Shown here piece by piece: positions 11,455 through 23,400 of a DNA stretch of 64,000 nucleotides. Both the position numbers and the translations under genes were made by a program. The notes beneath the pieces are model-generated. The model was not told where the DNA came from. It worked only from the letters and a program-made list of their open reading frames with translations, and did no database searches. Within the stretch, counting starts at the first letter, position 1. Each line of letters opens with the position of its first letter. This DNA comes from Stercorarius parasiticus (lineage: Eukaryota; Chordata; Aves; Charadriiformes; Stercorariidae), in NCBI GenBank assembly GCA_013396915.1, contig VWZL01003416.1:240358-304357 (forward strand), in the 5' to 3' direction.

Positions 11455-14400
11455 CTTTCATACTTGCTGGTATTGCATTCCAAAATAAGTAAATATCAGT
11501 GTTTTTCCTCTAATTGCTTCCAGCGAAGTTCCTTTGTTCTGGAGAATGATTTCTAATTAGCTTGGGGTTGTACTGAACAAACTTCATTATCCCACTCAAG
11601 TGGCCTCAGAAAGGCTTTTTCCCCCGTTATTGCTCTCCTGCCCTCGCGCTGCCGGCTGAAGCCGGTTTTCCAGACTCTTGAAATTTGTCTTGTTTTTTTA
11701 CTAATGTGCATTTAAATTATTCTCCTACCGAGGGCTCGGAAGTTGTGTGAGCGGTTGGCTCAGCTGCCCCTGGAGCTAAGCCTGGCACGGCGCGGGTGCA
11801 GCGTGCCCCGGCGCGTTGAACCCAGGCTGGGCTCCATCCCACACTTATAATTAACGCGGCAGGCATTTTATATAAAACAAGCTGGATTTGGACTCCAGTA
11901 TGTTCTTTACTGTTGCTGCGCTCCTCCTCATATCTGTGAGTTATGCCGGGCTGTGGCACAGATGTGAACACTTTAAGGTAAGGTAGAGGGACACAAACTG
12001 TTGCTCACTGACTCCGTTGCTGAGTGAACGTTCTCACTTTGGGGTAAATTGGAGGTGGTTTGTGCTTTCACGGGCACTCACGGCCACGCGGGAGGGTGTA
12101 TGTGCCGTCTGCTCCTACCCGAGCTTACCTGGCATTTTAACTTTGCAATAATTTACGTGGTCTCGCACAGAACTCCGATATTCGGTGCCGAGTGATGGAA
12201 GTCTGTCTTTGAGATGGTTTATTGCATTGAAAAAGTTTGCGTGCTGTTCTTGGAAAGCCTTTGAGGAACACAAGGTGGGTGGAGGCTTATATATTAACAC
12301 CCAGACACCTTGTTCCCCTCTAGTACGGGCCGTATTCGGAAGCTACAGAAGTGACCACCGCAGCGGGACCGCCCGGGCAGTGCAGAGCACCTTCCCTCTC
12401 CTTCCTCTCCGACACGCGGGTGCTTGTGAGCTGGGAGGTAAGTCAGCTGTCCCCACCGTTTCATTTCCATCTTCACTCTTACCCAAAGAGTCACCGCAAA
12501 ACTCGAAAGCCAGCTTGAGACCTCTTCACGGCTTTAGAATTACTTTTTTTGGGGGCAAGAAAACCGTCTGTGGAAAGTCTTCTGTTACAGAATAATCATC
12601 TTCTCTGCTTTCCTCTTTAAAGAATTGCATAAAGTTGATCGTGGGTCACCCGGACCAGGATTCAGACGCGAGACCTCCTACGCTGGCGTCGGGTGATAGA
12701 GCGCTGCTCGCTCAGAAGTGCTCTCCGCAGGCTTTTAGCGTGTTAGAGCATCCTGGGGTGGAATCGTGAAGGCAAATATTTGAATTTTGGCTGAAGCTGG
12801 AGTCTCTGATGTGAAATAACCTCTGCGCAACCGCTTACAACGTCGATTTTTTTTCCCCTCAAAAATTGTTTGTCTTTTCCCCAAATATTTACTTTTATTT
12901 TAGTTTGTGTGCGTTCCTTCTCCGTTCTCCGGGATCTTAGACACTGGACTCTCAAAACAATTCTTAGCTGAGATGCTGAGGGGCTGATTGGTGTTATTAG
13001 AAGAAAAAAAAAATAAATGTAATTAAGGCAGAAAGGAAAGGATGTCATAAATAAGGTGGTGATGTGGAGCGGTGGGGCTGTAATTCTGCCATGGGCTTTC
13101 TTTGAAAACCTTGTGGCCCTTCCAGCCCTGCATCTGTCGGCTCCCCCCACAAAGGGATGTCCCTGTTGAGAAAGACATTATTAATATTCACAAGGTGCTC
13201 ACATTAATTGTGCTGGCAACAGATCTAGATAACAAACATAATCTGAGTTTAATTTTATAATGGAACAGGTGTTTTTGGTGCAGTTTGGGGGTATTTGTTA
13301 ATATTTCCTGCAGCATTTTGGGATGCTAAGCTAGAAGTCGCGCTAAACTTTTTAATGTTAGCTTCTAAATGAGTGTATGGACAGGCATTTGCTCTCCCAA
13401 CCGAGAGCGAATACAGCAGCATTTCTGGTAGGCTCTGTATTTATATGCAGGATATATTTGTTTATTCTAACTAAAAAACGAAGCCGTGGAAGGAGTAATG
13501 TGGTTTGCAGTGGTTATGTTTTCTTAAAGACTCTTGCCATTTTTTGGCTGATAAAAATACGAAGGAAAACCAACAGAGGACTGTGGAGTTTTTTTTGCCT
13601 GTAGAGCACACCGTGGTGCCTACCATGCCGTTTTTACACATTGTTTGCAAACTTTGGCTTAGCAGTTCTGAACGCTGCTACGAAAGCTGAGGGGCTGAGC
13701 TGGAGGAGCCGGCAAGCATGTGCAGGGAGGTCGGTCACGGGCGTGCAGCGATGCTCTGGATCCCTTTACTAGGAGTTACACCTTACACGCCGTGATCCAC
13801 AAAGTCTTTGCCATATCCTAGACCACACTTCTGCACGTAGAGCAGCAATTCCCCGAGCTGCTTCGGTCCACGCAGAACAGCTCTAGGTAGTTCTGGGAAA
13901 AACACTAAATATTTTGGTTTGGGAACCATGCCATTATGCTCTGCCCCAGCAAATTCAGGTTTTTATTCTGTGTTCCCCACAGACTTCAGGATGATAAGCA
14001 CCTGGAGCCCCTCTGCTGTGAGGACAGGCTGAGAGAGTTGGGGGTGTTCAGCCTGGAGAAGAGAAGGCTCCGGGGAGACCTTAGAGCCCCTTCCAGCACC
14101 TAGAGGGGCNGACATATGGATCCCGTAGGAGTGTTTTTGCGGATGTTGACATACCCAGGGCCACACTCCCATGTCCCATACTGGGACCATGAGCTTGATG
14201 GGTGACTTTTCACTGCAAACCTCGGATGAGCTCCTCACTTGTTGAGGTTGTTCTTTTCCCAGTAACGCGAGTAAGTGCTCGGGGCTCGGCGCCGGCTCTT
14301 CCAGGGCTGTGTTTTTATCACTCGACTAGACCAGGCTGGACTGATGCTTTTTTATCTTCTTCACGGTTGTGCTTCTGCCAAGCCAGTGGAGAGGCAATTT

Positions 14401-17400
14401 ATTCCTGAGTGTCCTGATGAAAAGCAAAGGAGCTGTGTACGCTTTCTCGTTTCTCTGAATTTCTATCAGGTAATTTTTGTGCAGAATTGGCCTGTTTCAG
14501 TAACCCATTAGGGAACACTAATTCAGTGCATTTCCATTTGCAGCAGTAATGGTGTATTAATTTAAAAACAAGGAATGTTGGGGTTTTTTTTTTTCCCCCA
14601 TGTACTTTATTTCTTACCCAGTGAAACGCGGAGATCTCAAATGCTCATTCCCGAATTGAAGCACATAAATATTTGTGTTGCAGAGTCCCGAATGTTCTGG
14701 TGCTGACATCTCTGAATACAGATTGGAGTGGGGAGAAGACGAGGAATCTCTACAGCTTGTGTATAACGGCACAGATACCTGTTTTGAAATAAGTGAATTG
14801 TCAGCGGCAGCGCATTACTGCTGTAGGCTACAGGTATGGGACTCGGGAGTTTTCGCATGCCTTGCAATCCGAGATGTAAGCAGTTTCCTTCCACTGTGTT
14901 TTTAGTTTTATCATTAGCCACTGTGAAGTTACGTGCTCTGTAAGTCAGAAGGAATTTATACATTTATTTTAAATAACGCGGGCTGTTGCTGTACAACTGA
15001 AGAGTTTGGATTCTGCACGATTCAAAGGGATAAACAGGGGGGTTGGTATAACTTTTAGCTCTCAAAAATGGCTCTTATGTCTCATGTGGTTTATTTTCAG
15101 TGAAAAAGATTTAAGCAACCACCTTGCCCTCTGATATTAAACCAAAATGATAATGTTTTAGACAAATTTTTTAAAAAAAAATAATTTTTTTCTTGGTAAT
15201 GAGATGTAAACAACATCTGCCTCCCAACTGGATGGCGAAGATTCCCCAAGCTTAAATAACGAACTCCAACATCTGTTTCATTTATCAAACAAAGCAAACC
15301 GGCTGAGTAGATGCCTGTGTTCGTAGGAGATGGTAGGGGCCAGAAAGTGAGTTCTCGTCTTTACCTTTTGTCTCTTAGATTTGTAGGATTGGATCTCATA
15401 CATAGTCTCTATATAATTTCTTTTTCTCTGATCTCTTTTTTTCCTTTTATTTTCAGTAAAAAGTGTCAGTTAACATATATATTTCTTATATATGAAAATA
15501 AAAATACAGCACTTTTTCTCCTTTATGTCTACCGAAAAATAAGTGGAAAGCAAAGTCAGTGGGAGTGAAGTAAAAATACTTTTGCCCAAAATACACTTCC
15601 GCAAGATTTATTTGTATGCGAAGACAGAATCCCACCCGTAATCCAACCAAAAACTTCACGTACCCACCCAGCTGGCAACGTGTGGGACCACCCAGGCTTG
15701 TTTCTTTGATGAAGGACAGCATGCTTCTGTCAAGTATTTCCTTCGCACTTTTTTTTTTTTTAAACATTGCTTTTTTTTTAATTTTTTTTTTTTATTAGTA
15801 TTTTTACGGAGTAGCTTTTGAGCAGCTGGCCGGGAGCCAAGGAGCAAGGGCCCCCCCACCTCTAAGTACACTCACCTGTATTTTGTGAGTGGGTCATACC
15901 TTGCTCCGGCACCGTTGGGTGAGGCAAATGGAAAAGAGCATGTGTGAGTGGCTTGGAAGCGTGAGCCAGAAGTGCCGCTTGTTTGCAAAAAGCCGGGGGG
16001 GGGGGGGGGNNNNNNNNGGGGCGGGAAGCGTTCAGCATCCGCGGCGCAGGGAGGGAGAGCGTGAGAGTGCTCCTGCGGGGAGCTGGAGGAGATTTTCATC
16101 CTAAAAATGGAAGCGGCCAGCTGGATGGCATCCTTGATTTCAAGTGGGCATTCATTTGAAACTACCGGCCACGAAAGCGTCGCACAAATCTGCTCAGGTG
16201 TTAACACAGCCAATATAACTTAATTCATAGGCAGAAGTTACATGAAATGGCACAGCAGCACTAAGACGCTTTATTGAAGTCCATCCGCGACCCATGCGTT
16301 CTAGAGGGCTTCATCCTCTAGATCTGGTCTGTGTATTATATGGAGAAGAGTTTTTTGTAAGATACACTGGAACATTTAAACAATAACCAAAAAAAAAAAA
16401 ACCAAAAAGAACTGAGTATGTCTAGCAGACAAAGAAGGAAAGTTAAATAGTTTCAGAAATTTTAGTCTTTTTTTAAAATAAAAAGGAGAGTATATTAGCT
16501 ATTTTTCTTATCTGTTAGCAGCTTTAACAGAAAAATCTTTCTTTTACTTTTTAAAAATAAAGATTGCCCAAACCACATCTACTTTGCCTTCTAATAAACA
16601 CACGGTATTGCTATCTCCATCTACAGTAACTCAATAAAAAGAGAGAATTGAGGAATCGGGCATATATAACTGCAGGGCACACAATTTGTCTTTACTGTTG
16701 CTCAACTTTTTTTTCCTGTAATGAATATTCCTGAAAACAATTGTGGCTTTTGCAAAGGGAAATATTGTGTCATTTTGGAAGGGGGGAGGTATCTAGGAAG
16801 CAAAGAATGAAATTCCCATCAGTTATGATGATGAGATTGTCCAATAACGCAGTTAAAAGCACCGCTAAAAATAAATTGCTTGGAGCAAGACAGAGATTGC
16901 CAAACACTGGTTTAGAGGCAAGACAAATAATTTCATTGTCAGACCACAAAACAAGGCTCACTTCTAACAGCTCTAGGTGCGCTTCACTAAATAGAAGATG
17001 TCCCTGGAGCAGGATTTGTTTTGAAGGGCTTTTTAAAGGCTGACAAATCTAACTTTATTATCTCTTTCTTCAATGGAACAAAATGCCTCCAGGAAATACA
17101 GAAACGCGGCTTTGTGTTTGTATTATGCATAACAGAAATAAGTTATTCGCTACAGTTAAGCGTAGATAAGAAATCACAGATTGTTTGACGTGTCCGTTCC
17201 CTGCCATCATAGTCCTGTTGGCAGCGTTGTAAACCCAGCTTTTCTAATTAATTGCGATCTGTTGGCAGACTCTGAGCTCACTTTTCCGAATGCAAAGGAA
17301 ATGTGGATGGTGGACGATGCTGGGCAATGTCAAAAGCTGCTTCTGAAGGTCTGGACCTCCTGTAGCTCAGCCAGTGCCATCATATGCTGTCACAAGCTCC

Positions 17401-20400
17401 CCACATACCTTGTGGGCTAGCAGCAGGCTGGGCTGTATCAGGAAGAACCCAGCTGGTAGATCGAGGGAAGGTAGCATTGCCCATTACATGCCATTCAGGA
17501 GAACCTAGAATACTGTGTCCAAATTTGCTCCAGGCAAAGGTTGAAATAGAGACGTTCAGATGAGATATAAAGAAAAAAGTTATCACTGTGCAGGCAATTA
17601 AGGGTTGTAACAGTGGTCCAGAGGGGCTGTGCAGTCTCCATCCTTGGAATTTTTCAAGACCCGACTGGACAAAAGCCTGGGCAACCTGGTCTGTGTTCAG
17701 CTTTGACCCTTCTTGGAGTAGCAGGTTGGACTAGATAGAATCATAGAATGGTTCGGGTTGGAAGGGACCATAAAGACCATCTAGTTCCAGTCCCCTGCCC
17801 TGGGCAGGGACACCTCCCACCAGCCCAGGTTGCTCCAAGCCCCGTCCAGCCTGGCCTTGAACCCCTCCAGGGATGGGGCAGCCACAGCTTCTCTGGGCAA
17901 CCTGGGCCAGGGGCTCACCGCCCTCACAGGAAAAAAATTTTTTCCTCATATCTAAGCTAAATCTCCCTTCCCCCAGTTTGAAGCCATAACCCCTCATCCT
18001 ATCACTACACGCCCTTGTAAAAAGTCCCTCTCCAGCTTTCTTGTAGGCCCCCTTCAGATACTGGAAAGCTGCAATAAGGTCTCTCTGGAGCCTTCTCTTC
18101 TCCAGGCTGAACAACCCCAACTCCCTCAGCCTGTCCTATGTGTCCAGAGGTCCCTTCCAGCTGTCGTGGCTCTGTGAGTGTGCGCACAGGAGCTTCTAAT
18201 AATCCTGGGGAGGTAACGTGAGTCGTTTCCTAGGTCAGTCCAGTGCGACGCATACAGCATTTACCACTGACAGCATCAACTGCAAAAAACCCGGCTCTGT
18301 ACCGTTGTGCAATGTCGAGCTTGCAAAGACAACGGCAGCTGTAATTAATGGGCAGAGGAGGGACAGATCTTGAAACTTGGTTTCCACTGGGATCCTGGAT
18401 CTATGAGTCAAGATGAGAAGCTTGATAATTGCTTGCTCTCCTCTCTTGTGGAAAACGTGGAGCTATGTGCTTTGGGGGTGGTTTGCTAGCGACTTGGGAC
18501 TTCTGGGCAAGTCTGAGTCATAGACTCAACGCCGTGCTGGGTTCCTGTATTTTTATATCAGAAACTTTTCAGCATGAAATTAGCTATTCATCCTCTGAGC
18601 TGGGAACCAGCGTAGCTCTCAGCGAGCCGAATGCCCCTTCCGTCTAGGGGTACCCTGCTCGCATAAAACATCTGATCTTGCACTCCGCGGTGTACTGAGG
18701 ATTTTATAAAGGCCAGCTCAACAATTTTGGGTAGCCAATTTGCTGAAGTCACCTGTCTCTGACAGCGTGGTGACCGTGACATTTTCCCTTGCTAAACAAA
18801 GTTTGCTGCTGATAAAAAGGTTACTGTTAAGTTTGATTAAATGGCTATTAGGGAAAAGAGAAACATTCTCCATTTTATCGGAGAGATACTCCTGAGTAAC
18901 AAAGGAAGATATTAATTGCTGTAGCGTAGGTAGGGGTATGAGTTGGTAGAGGGCCTGAACCATGCTTTAGAGAATAAGTCAATGGTGCACATTCTCTGAA
19001 GAATCCATGCGACTCTTCCAGGCTGCCCAGTTGGTTATTATGATCTCGATAGACACACAAAAGAACATTTATCCTGTAAAAATTATTATTTTTTTAAAAT
19101 ACACAGGCTATTAACCAGGCAGGAGCTGGACCCTACAGTGAGCTGGTGACCTGCAGGATCCCCGCGTCCGTGCCGGACGCCGTCTCTGCCCTCTCCGTGC
19201 TGGAGGATGAGCACCTGGATGCCTCCCAGCTCTCACCCTCCGTGTGCCTTGTCCTGACCTGGGAGGAACCGTGCAATAACGGAGCTGAGATTACGTCATA
19301 CAACATTGACCTGGGTGACGTCAGCATTCCCGTAGGAAACGTTACGAGTTATGTTATCAACGATCTGCTCCCAGAAACCTCATACCGGTGAGTACCATGG
19401 TTTTTTGGTGTGGTGCAGGGCACTCGGGATGAGATCACACAGCTTAATTTTACTTGGGAAATGTTTATGGCATATAGAGTAAGGAAAAAAATACCCAAAA
19501 CACACCCAAAACCAGCTAGGGAGCATAGAAATCTGCAGTAATTCCGTTATGGAATGAATTGCGGTATTTCATGTTCAAATACTGCTCCCCCCACCTCCCT
19601 TCTTCCTCTTCCTCCTCCCATTATCTCTGATCTTTCCTTCTTTTTAAGTTGCTCTGCTATGGCAAGGTTACGCTGGGAGGTAAATACATTTTAAAAATGG
19701 GAAATAACTAAAATTAGAATGTGACATCTCGTGCTTTTTCAGATGCTTAGCACTACTATTCCAGGGGTTTATATCACTAACGGTATTGATCCCTGCGAGA
19801 GGATAGCAATTTGCACGCAGCGAACTCTTATTTGTACAGCTAGAGCTATTTTTTATTTCTAGCATATGGAGATTAATGAAAAGATAATCTGAATTTAAAA
19901 AACATTTCTTTATATGGGTTCAGGTTCTAAATTTCTAAGTGACATTGCCAAAATTTTGTTGTTATTTTAGTGTTCAGGCTGATACGGTTTTTTCCTAATT
20001 GCTAATGGAAACCAAAAAAATATGGTACCGTGCAGGCAATGAACAGCAATACAGCCAAAGATGTGACAAAAGAAAATCTATTTTAAGTACTGTTCTAATA
20101 AAAACTGAAATGTGATTGCACAGTTGTAAGATTAGACGTGGTACAGACCTACTATAACACTTCCCTTTTTTTTCTTTGTATTCAGGGTCACAATCCTACA
20201 GGTCTTGTAGAGTTTAAATGGAAAGTTTATTTCTCAAATTTTATCATGTACCAAAGAAAGAGAACTTCTCGTAGCAAGTGTACAAATATGTAGACTATAA
20301 GTTATTTAAAGCAAGGCACATATATTGCTTACAGTGTCTAGTGCAGTGATTCCTGATCTTTGCCTAGAATATCTAGGCTTTAAAACCGTGTAGTAGAAAA

Positions 20401-23400
20401 AAAAGATGTAGGTTTTTATATATATATATATATATATATATCCCTCTGACAATCTGAAAAAAGAAGGTGAAATAGGAATTTGGTGATTTGGAACCCCTGC
20501 ATTCCAGATTACTCAAATCCAGGAGATGTGACTACGTTATCGCTGTCTCCAGTTCTTCAGTGGCTTGTAACACTGGGATCTTTTATGGCAAAGGCAGTAA
20601 TGAAATATAAGTCTTTTTTCTTCTACTGTTTATTGAAGATCCTAGTTTTGTGGTCAATTTAAGCTAGCATTGCTGTCAAAGGAAGCCTCCTCTTCCCTCC
20701 TTGTATTGTCCCCTCCTTTGTGCTGGCAAAGTGCTATCACACCATTCCAGACTGGGATAACTGGTCTTCTTGAAAACTAGTAGTATTTTTTACCTTGTAA
20801 ACGGGTAGAGAGAAAAGAAGGGGTGGAAGAGGATAAGACCACCTCTTCTAGCAGACGTGCTGGCCTAAGCTAGTTTAAGGTGTTCGTGAAAATACTTGAA
20901 TACTTGAAGCACGTGAATAAAGCTGCACAAGGGTTTGAGCCAGTTCAGGTTGCTCATTCTTCTGACCTTCCTCCATCTCCATGTTCTCCCATGTTTCTCA
21001 CTCTCTGCCTTGCATCAGCGCTGGTGCCTGTGTGATCTTATTCTAAGCCAGACCAGGGAACCCGACTGATGGAAGGCTAATCAAAAACCCAGTAAAACTA
21101 ATAAGAAGTGGAAGAGTTGGTCTATTGACTGGCTACCCAGCTGTGGAACTGCATCATCTTTGGGCAGTCTCATGCTCTCTGGTTTCGCCTCGGACGTTCA
21201 ATCAAGAGTCAAAACAGCTAAAGCAAAATGAAGAGCTTTGAGCAATGCAGTCAAGACAGCCAGAATAAACCATCCGCGTTCTTCAGTCTCTTTTTTAGCT
21301 GGTTCTTGGTTGTCTACAGCTTCCTTATGCGGAATGTCCTTGTCTTCAAAGCCTGGAAATGGCAATACAGAATGAAAGGATGGGCAGGACACTACTCTTT
21401 ATTATCATGCTGCATTCTTGTCCGTGAAGGTCTTACTCCTGCTGCCATGAAAAGTGTTGTTACACTAAGATCATACCGTATTTTTTTAGATTTTTTTTTT
21501 TTGCATTCTTATTTCTTTTTTTTTGTAAAAAGCACCATATTAAATCACGTATTTTTAGTCGGGGAATCTGCTTGTCTCTGATCGAAATGAAGAGACTAAA
21601 ACACTATTCTACATATTGTTGCAAAACTGAGTTCCTACCCCAAAAAAATAATTATTGCGAAGAGCACAAACCAGTGGATGACTAATCAGAAGTAATAATA
21701 TATGAAAGCTCTTTTCTTTAATTAAACAAGAGAAAGAAACCCCTAAATCTTGCATCTCGTGCCTATCAGGGAACACAAGCGACTGCAGTTGAGTTGCAAA
21801 AGCGCCTCATCTATAGTTTTGAAGTATTTTTCTGCTAATAAAAATAGACTTGGCAAAGTGTTTTTGCTATCGATCGTTAACTCTTTCATTGATGTTTCTT
21901 CTTCAAGCCTATCTTGACACCCATCTTTCCTCAGGGAACGTCTGTGCTCTGATAAATGTATCCGTAAGAAACATGTTTATCAAGCTGTAGGCCAAAAGGT
22001 GGTGGGTTTTTTGCCCTCCCTGTTTTAATCGAAGAGTGTTTCAGAACATCGCTGATCTCATTCTCTAAATTCGTTCACCAATGGTTTTTCTTCGCGCGTC
22101 AACTTTGTTTAACTCAACTAGCTCTTCTCTCTCTCGAGTGTTTATTCCCTGCTGTGTTTAAAAGCAGTGAATGTGTTTTCTTCCAGGCCTTGTTTTTTCT
22201 AGACTAAACAAGCCAAATGCTACTAGGTTTGAGACTCTGAACTCTCTTGCCAAAGTTTCAGCAGAATTTGGAGTAAATCAGCAAAGGGCTTATATGTTTT
22301 TAGTAGCATTGGAGTTTCACTGTCAATGTTTTTGTTTGTGGGAACCCAAAATTGAAAGCAAATCTTGGTATTTATGAATCCACCAAGTCCAAAATTGGCA
22401 AGGAACGTTGTTTTGGATGGCGGTGTGATTCTAACAGCGTGTCTACGTGTGTCCACCCCGTTGGACTTGTTTGCTTAGGTCTGGCATTGCTCCGCTGCTT
22501 CCAGCTTCTGCGTGGGAATGGCCAGAGATGAGCAACTCAAGTACACGCTGAGCAAGCTCCGGGCTTTTTGCGGAGGTGGGCTCAAAGCTGCCAAGTTTGA
22601 TGGTTTCTGTGTTGAGTAGCAAATCCAGCCAGGATGCCACAGGAAGGATTTAAATTCCAAAATTCATTCAAGGCAGGAGGAACTGGGGCGTGCCTCTGCC
22701 GTGGATCTAATGGCCAGTGTAGGGCTGATTTCAAGAGGACCTCTCCAGTGTCAGACACAGACCAGGGTTCCTGTTGCAAAAAGCAGATGCCTCACAAAAG
22801 CACTGTGTAAACATGATTGCTGGCGAGCAGCTGCAGAAATATGTCTGCGAGTTCTGCTGTCTTTCTGTGTTATTGACATAGCCATGGAGCTCTGATCTTA
22901 GGGGAATTACACTTGGACTGGTTTTCTCTGAACTGATGTAACTAGAAGTGAGTTAATAAATACTCCACACTAAATAAGTATTCAACAGTAATAGAAATAC
23001 CAATTTTCTGTTACATGCCGTTCCCAAGCTTTGCTCAACGCTTTCTGTAGTTAATTGCGCCGTGCTGTTGAGATACTTCACTGCAAAACAGCTTCCAATT
23101 TTTAAGAATGTTTATTTTCCTCCGAAGTTACATAGTTTGCAGAAATACATAATAGCCTTATTAAATTTTAATAGCAAAACTTAATTTTAATTTGATTTAG
23201 GAATAAAAATACTAGACATCTTAAGTTTCTAAACTGTATCGAGGGAAAGATCTTCCAAGATGAAGAGAGAGGAGTGCACACGGATGATCAAGTTAGCAGT
23301 GCTGAAGTGGCTTGTAAAATAAAATTTATGCTTCGAAGTGTAAAACTAAATCTTGCTCCAGCCCCAGAAGGGTGCAGTCTGAGTGGGGATCTACGGCACT

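Larger units (their letters stand above)
12438..14683 (+). other. Intron between E8 and E9 (2.25 kb)
   Basis: It contains a sense CR1 fragment at 14000-14109 ending at an undetermined base. No other feature is recognised. Confidence 0.75.
14834..19106 (+). other. Intron between E9 and E10 (4.27 kb)
   Basis: It holds T runs near 15750-15794, a G homopolymer with an eight-base gap at 15995-16021, and a nested CR1 pair at 17480-18178. The remaining sequence is unrecognised. Confidence 0.75.

Noticed and set aside
16820..17040. ATGATGA motif resembling a snoRNA C box
   Set aside because: The only CTGA that could act as D box is more than 200 bp away and there is no terminal stem, so a C/D snoRNA is not supported.
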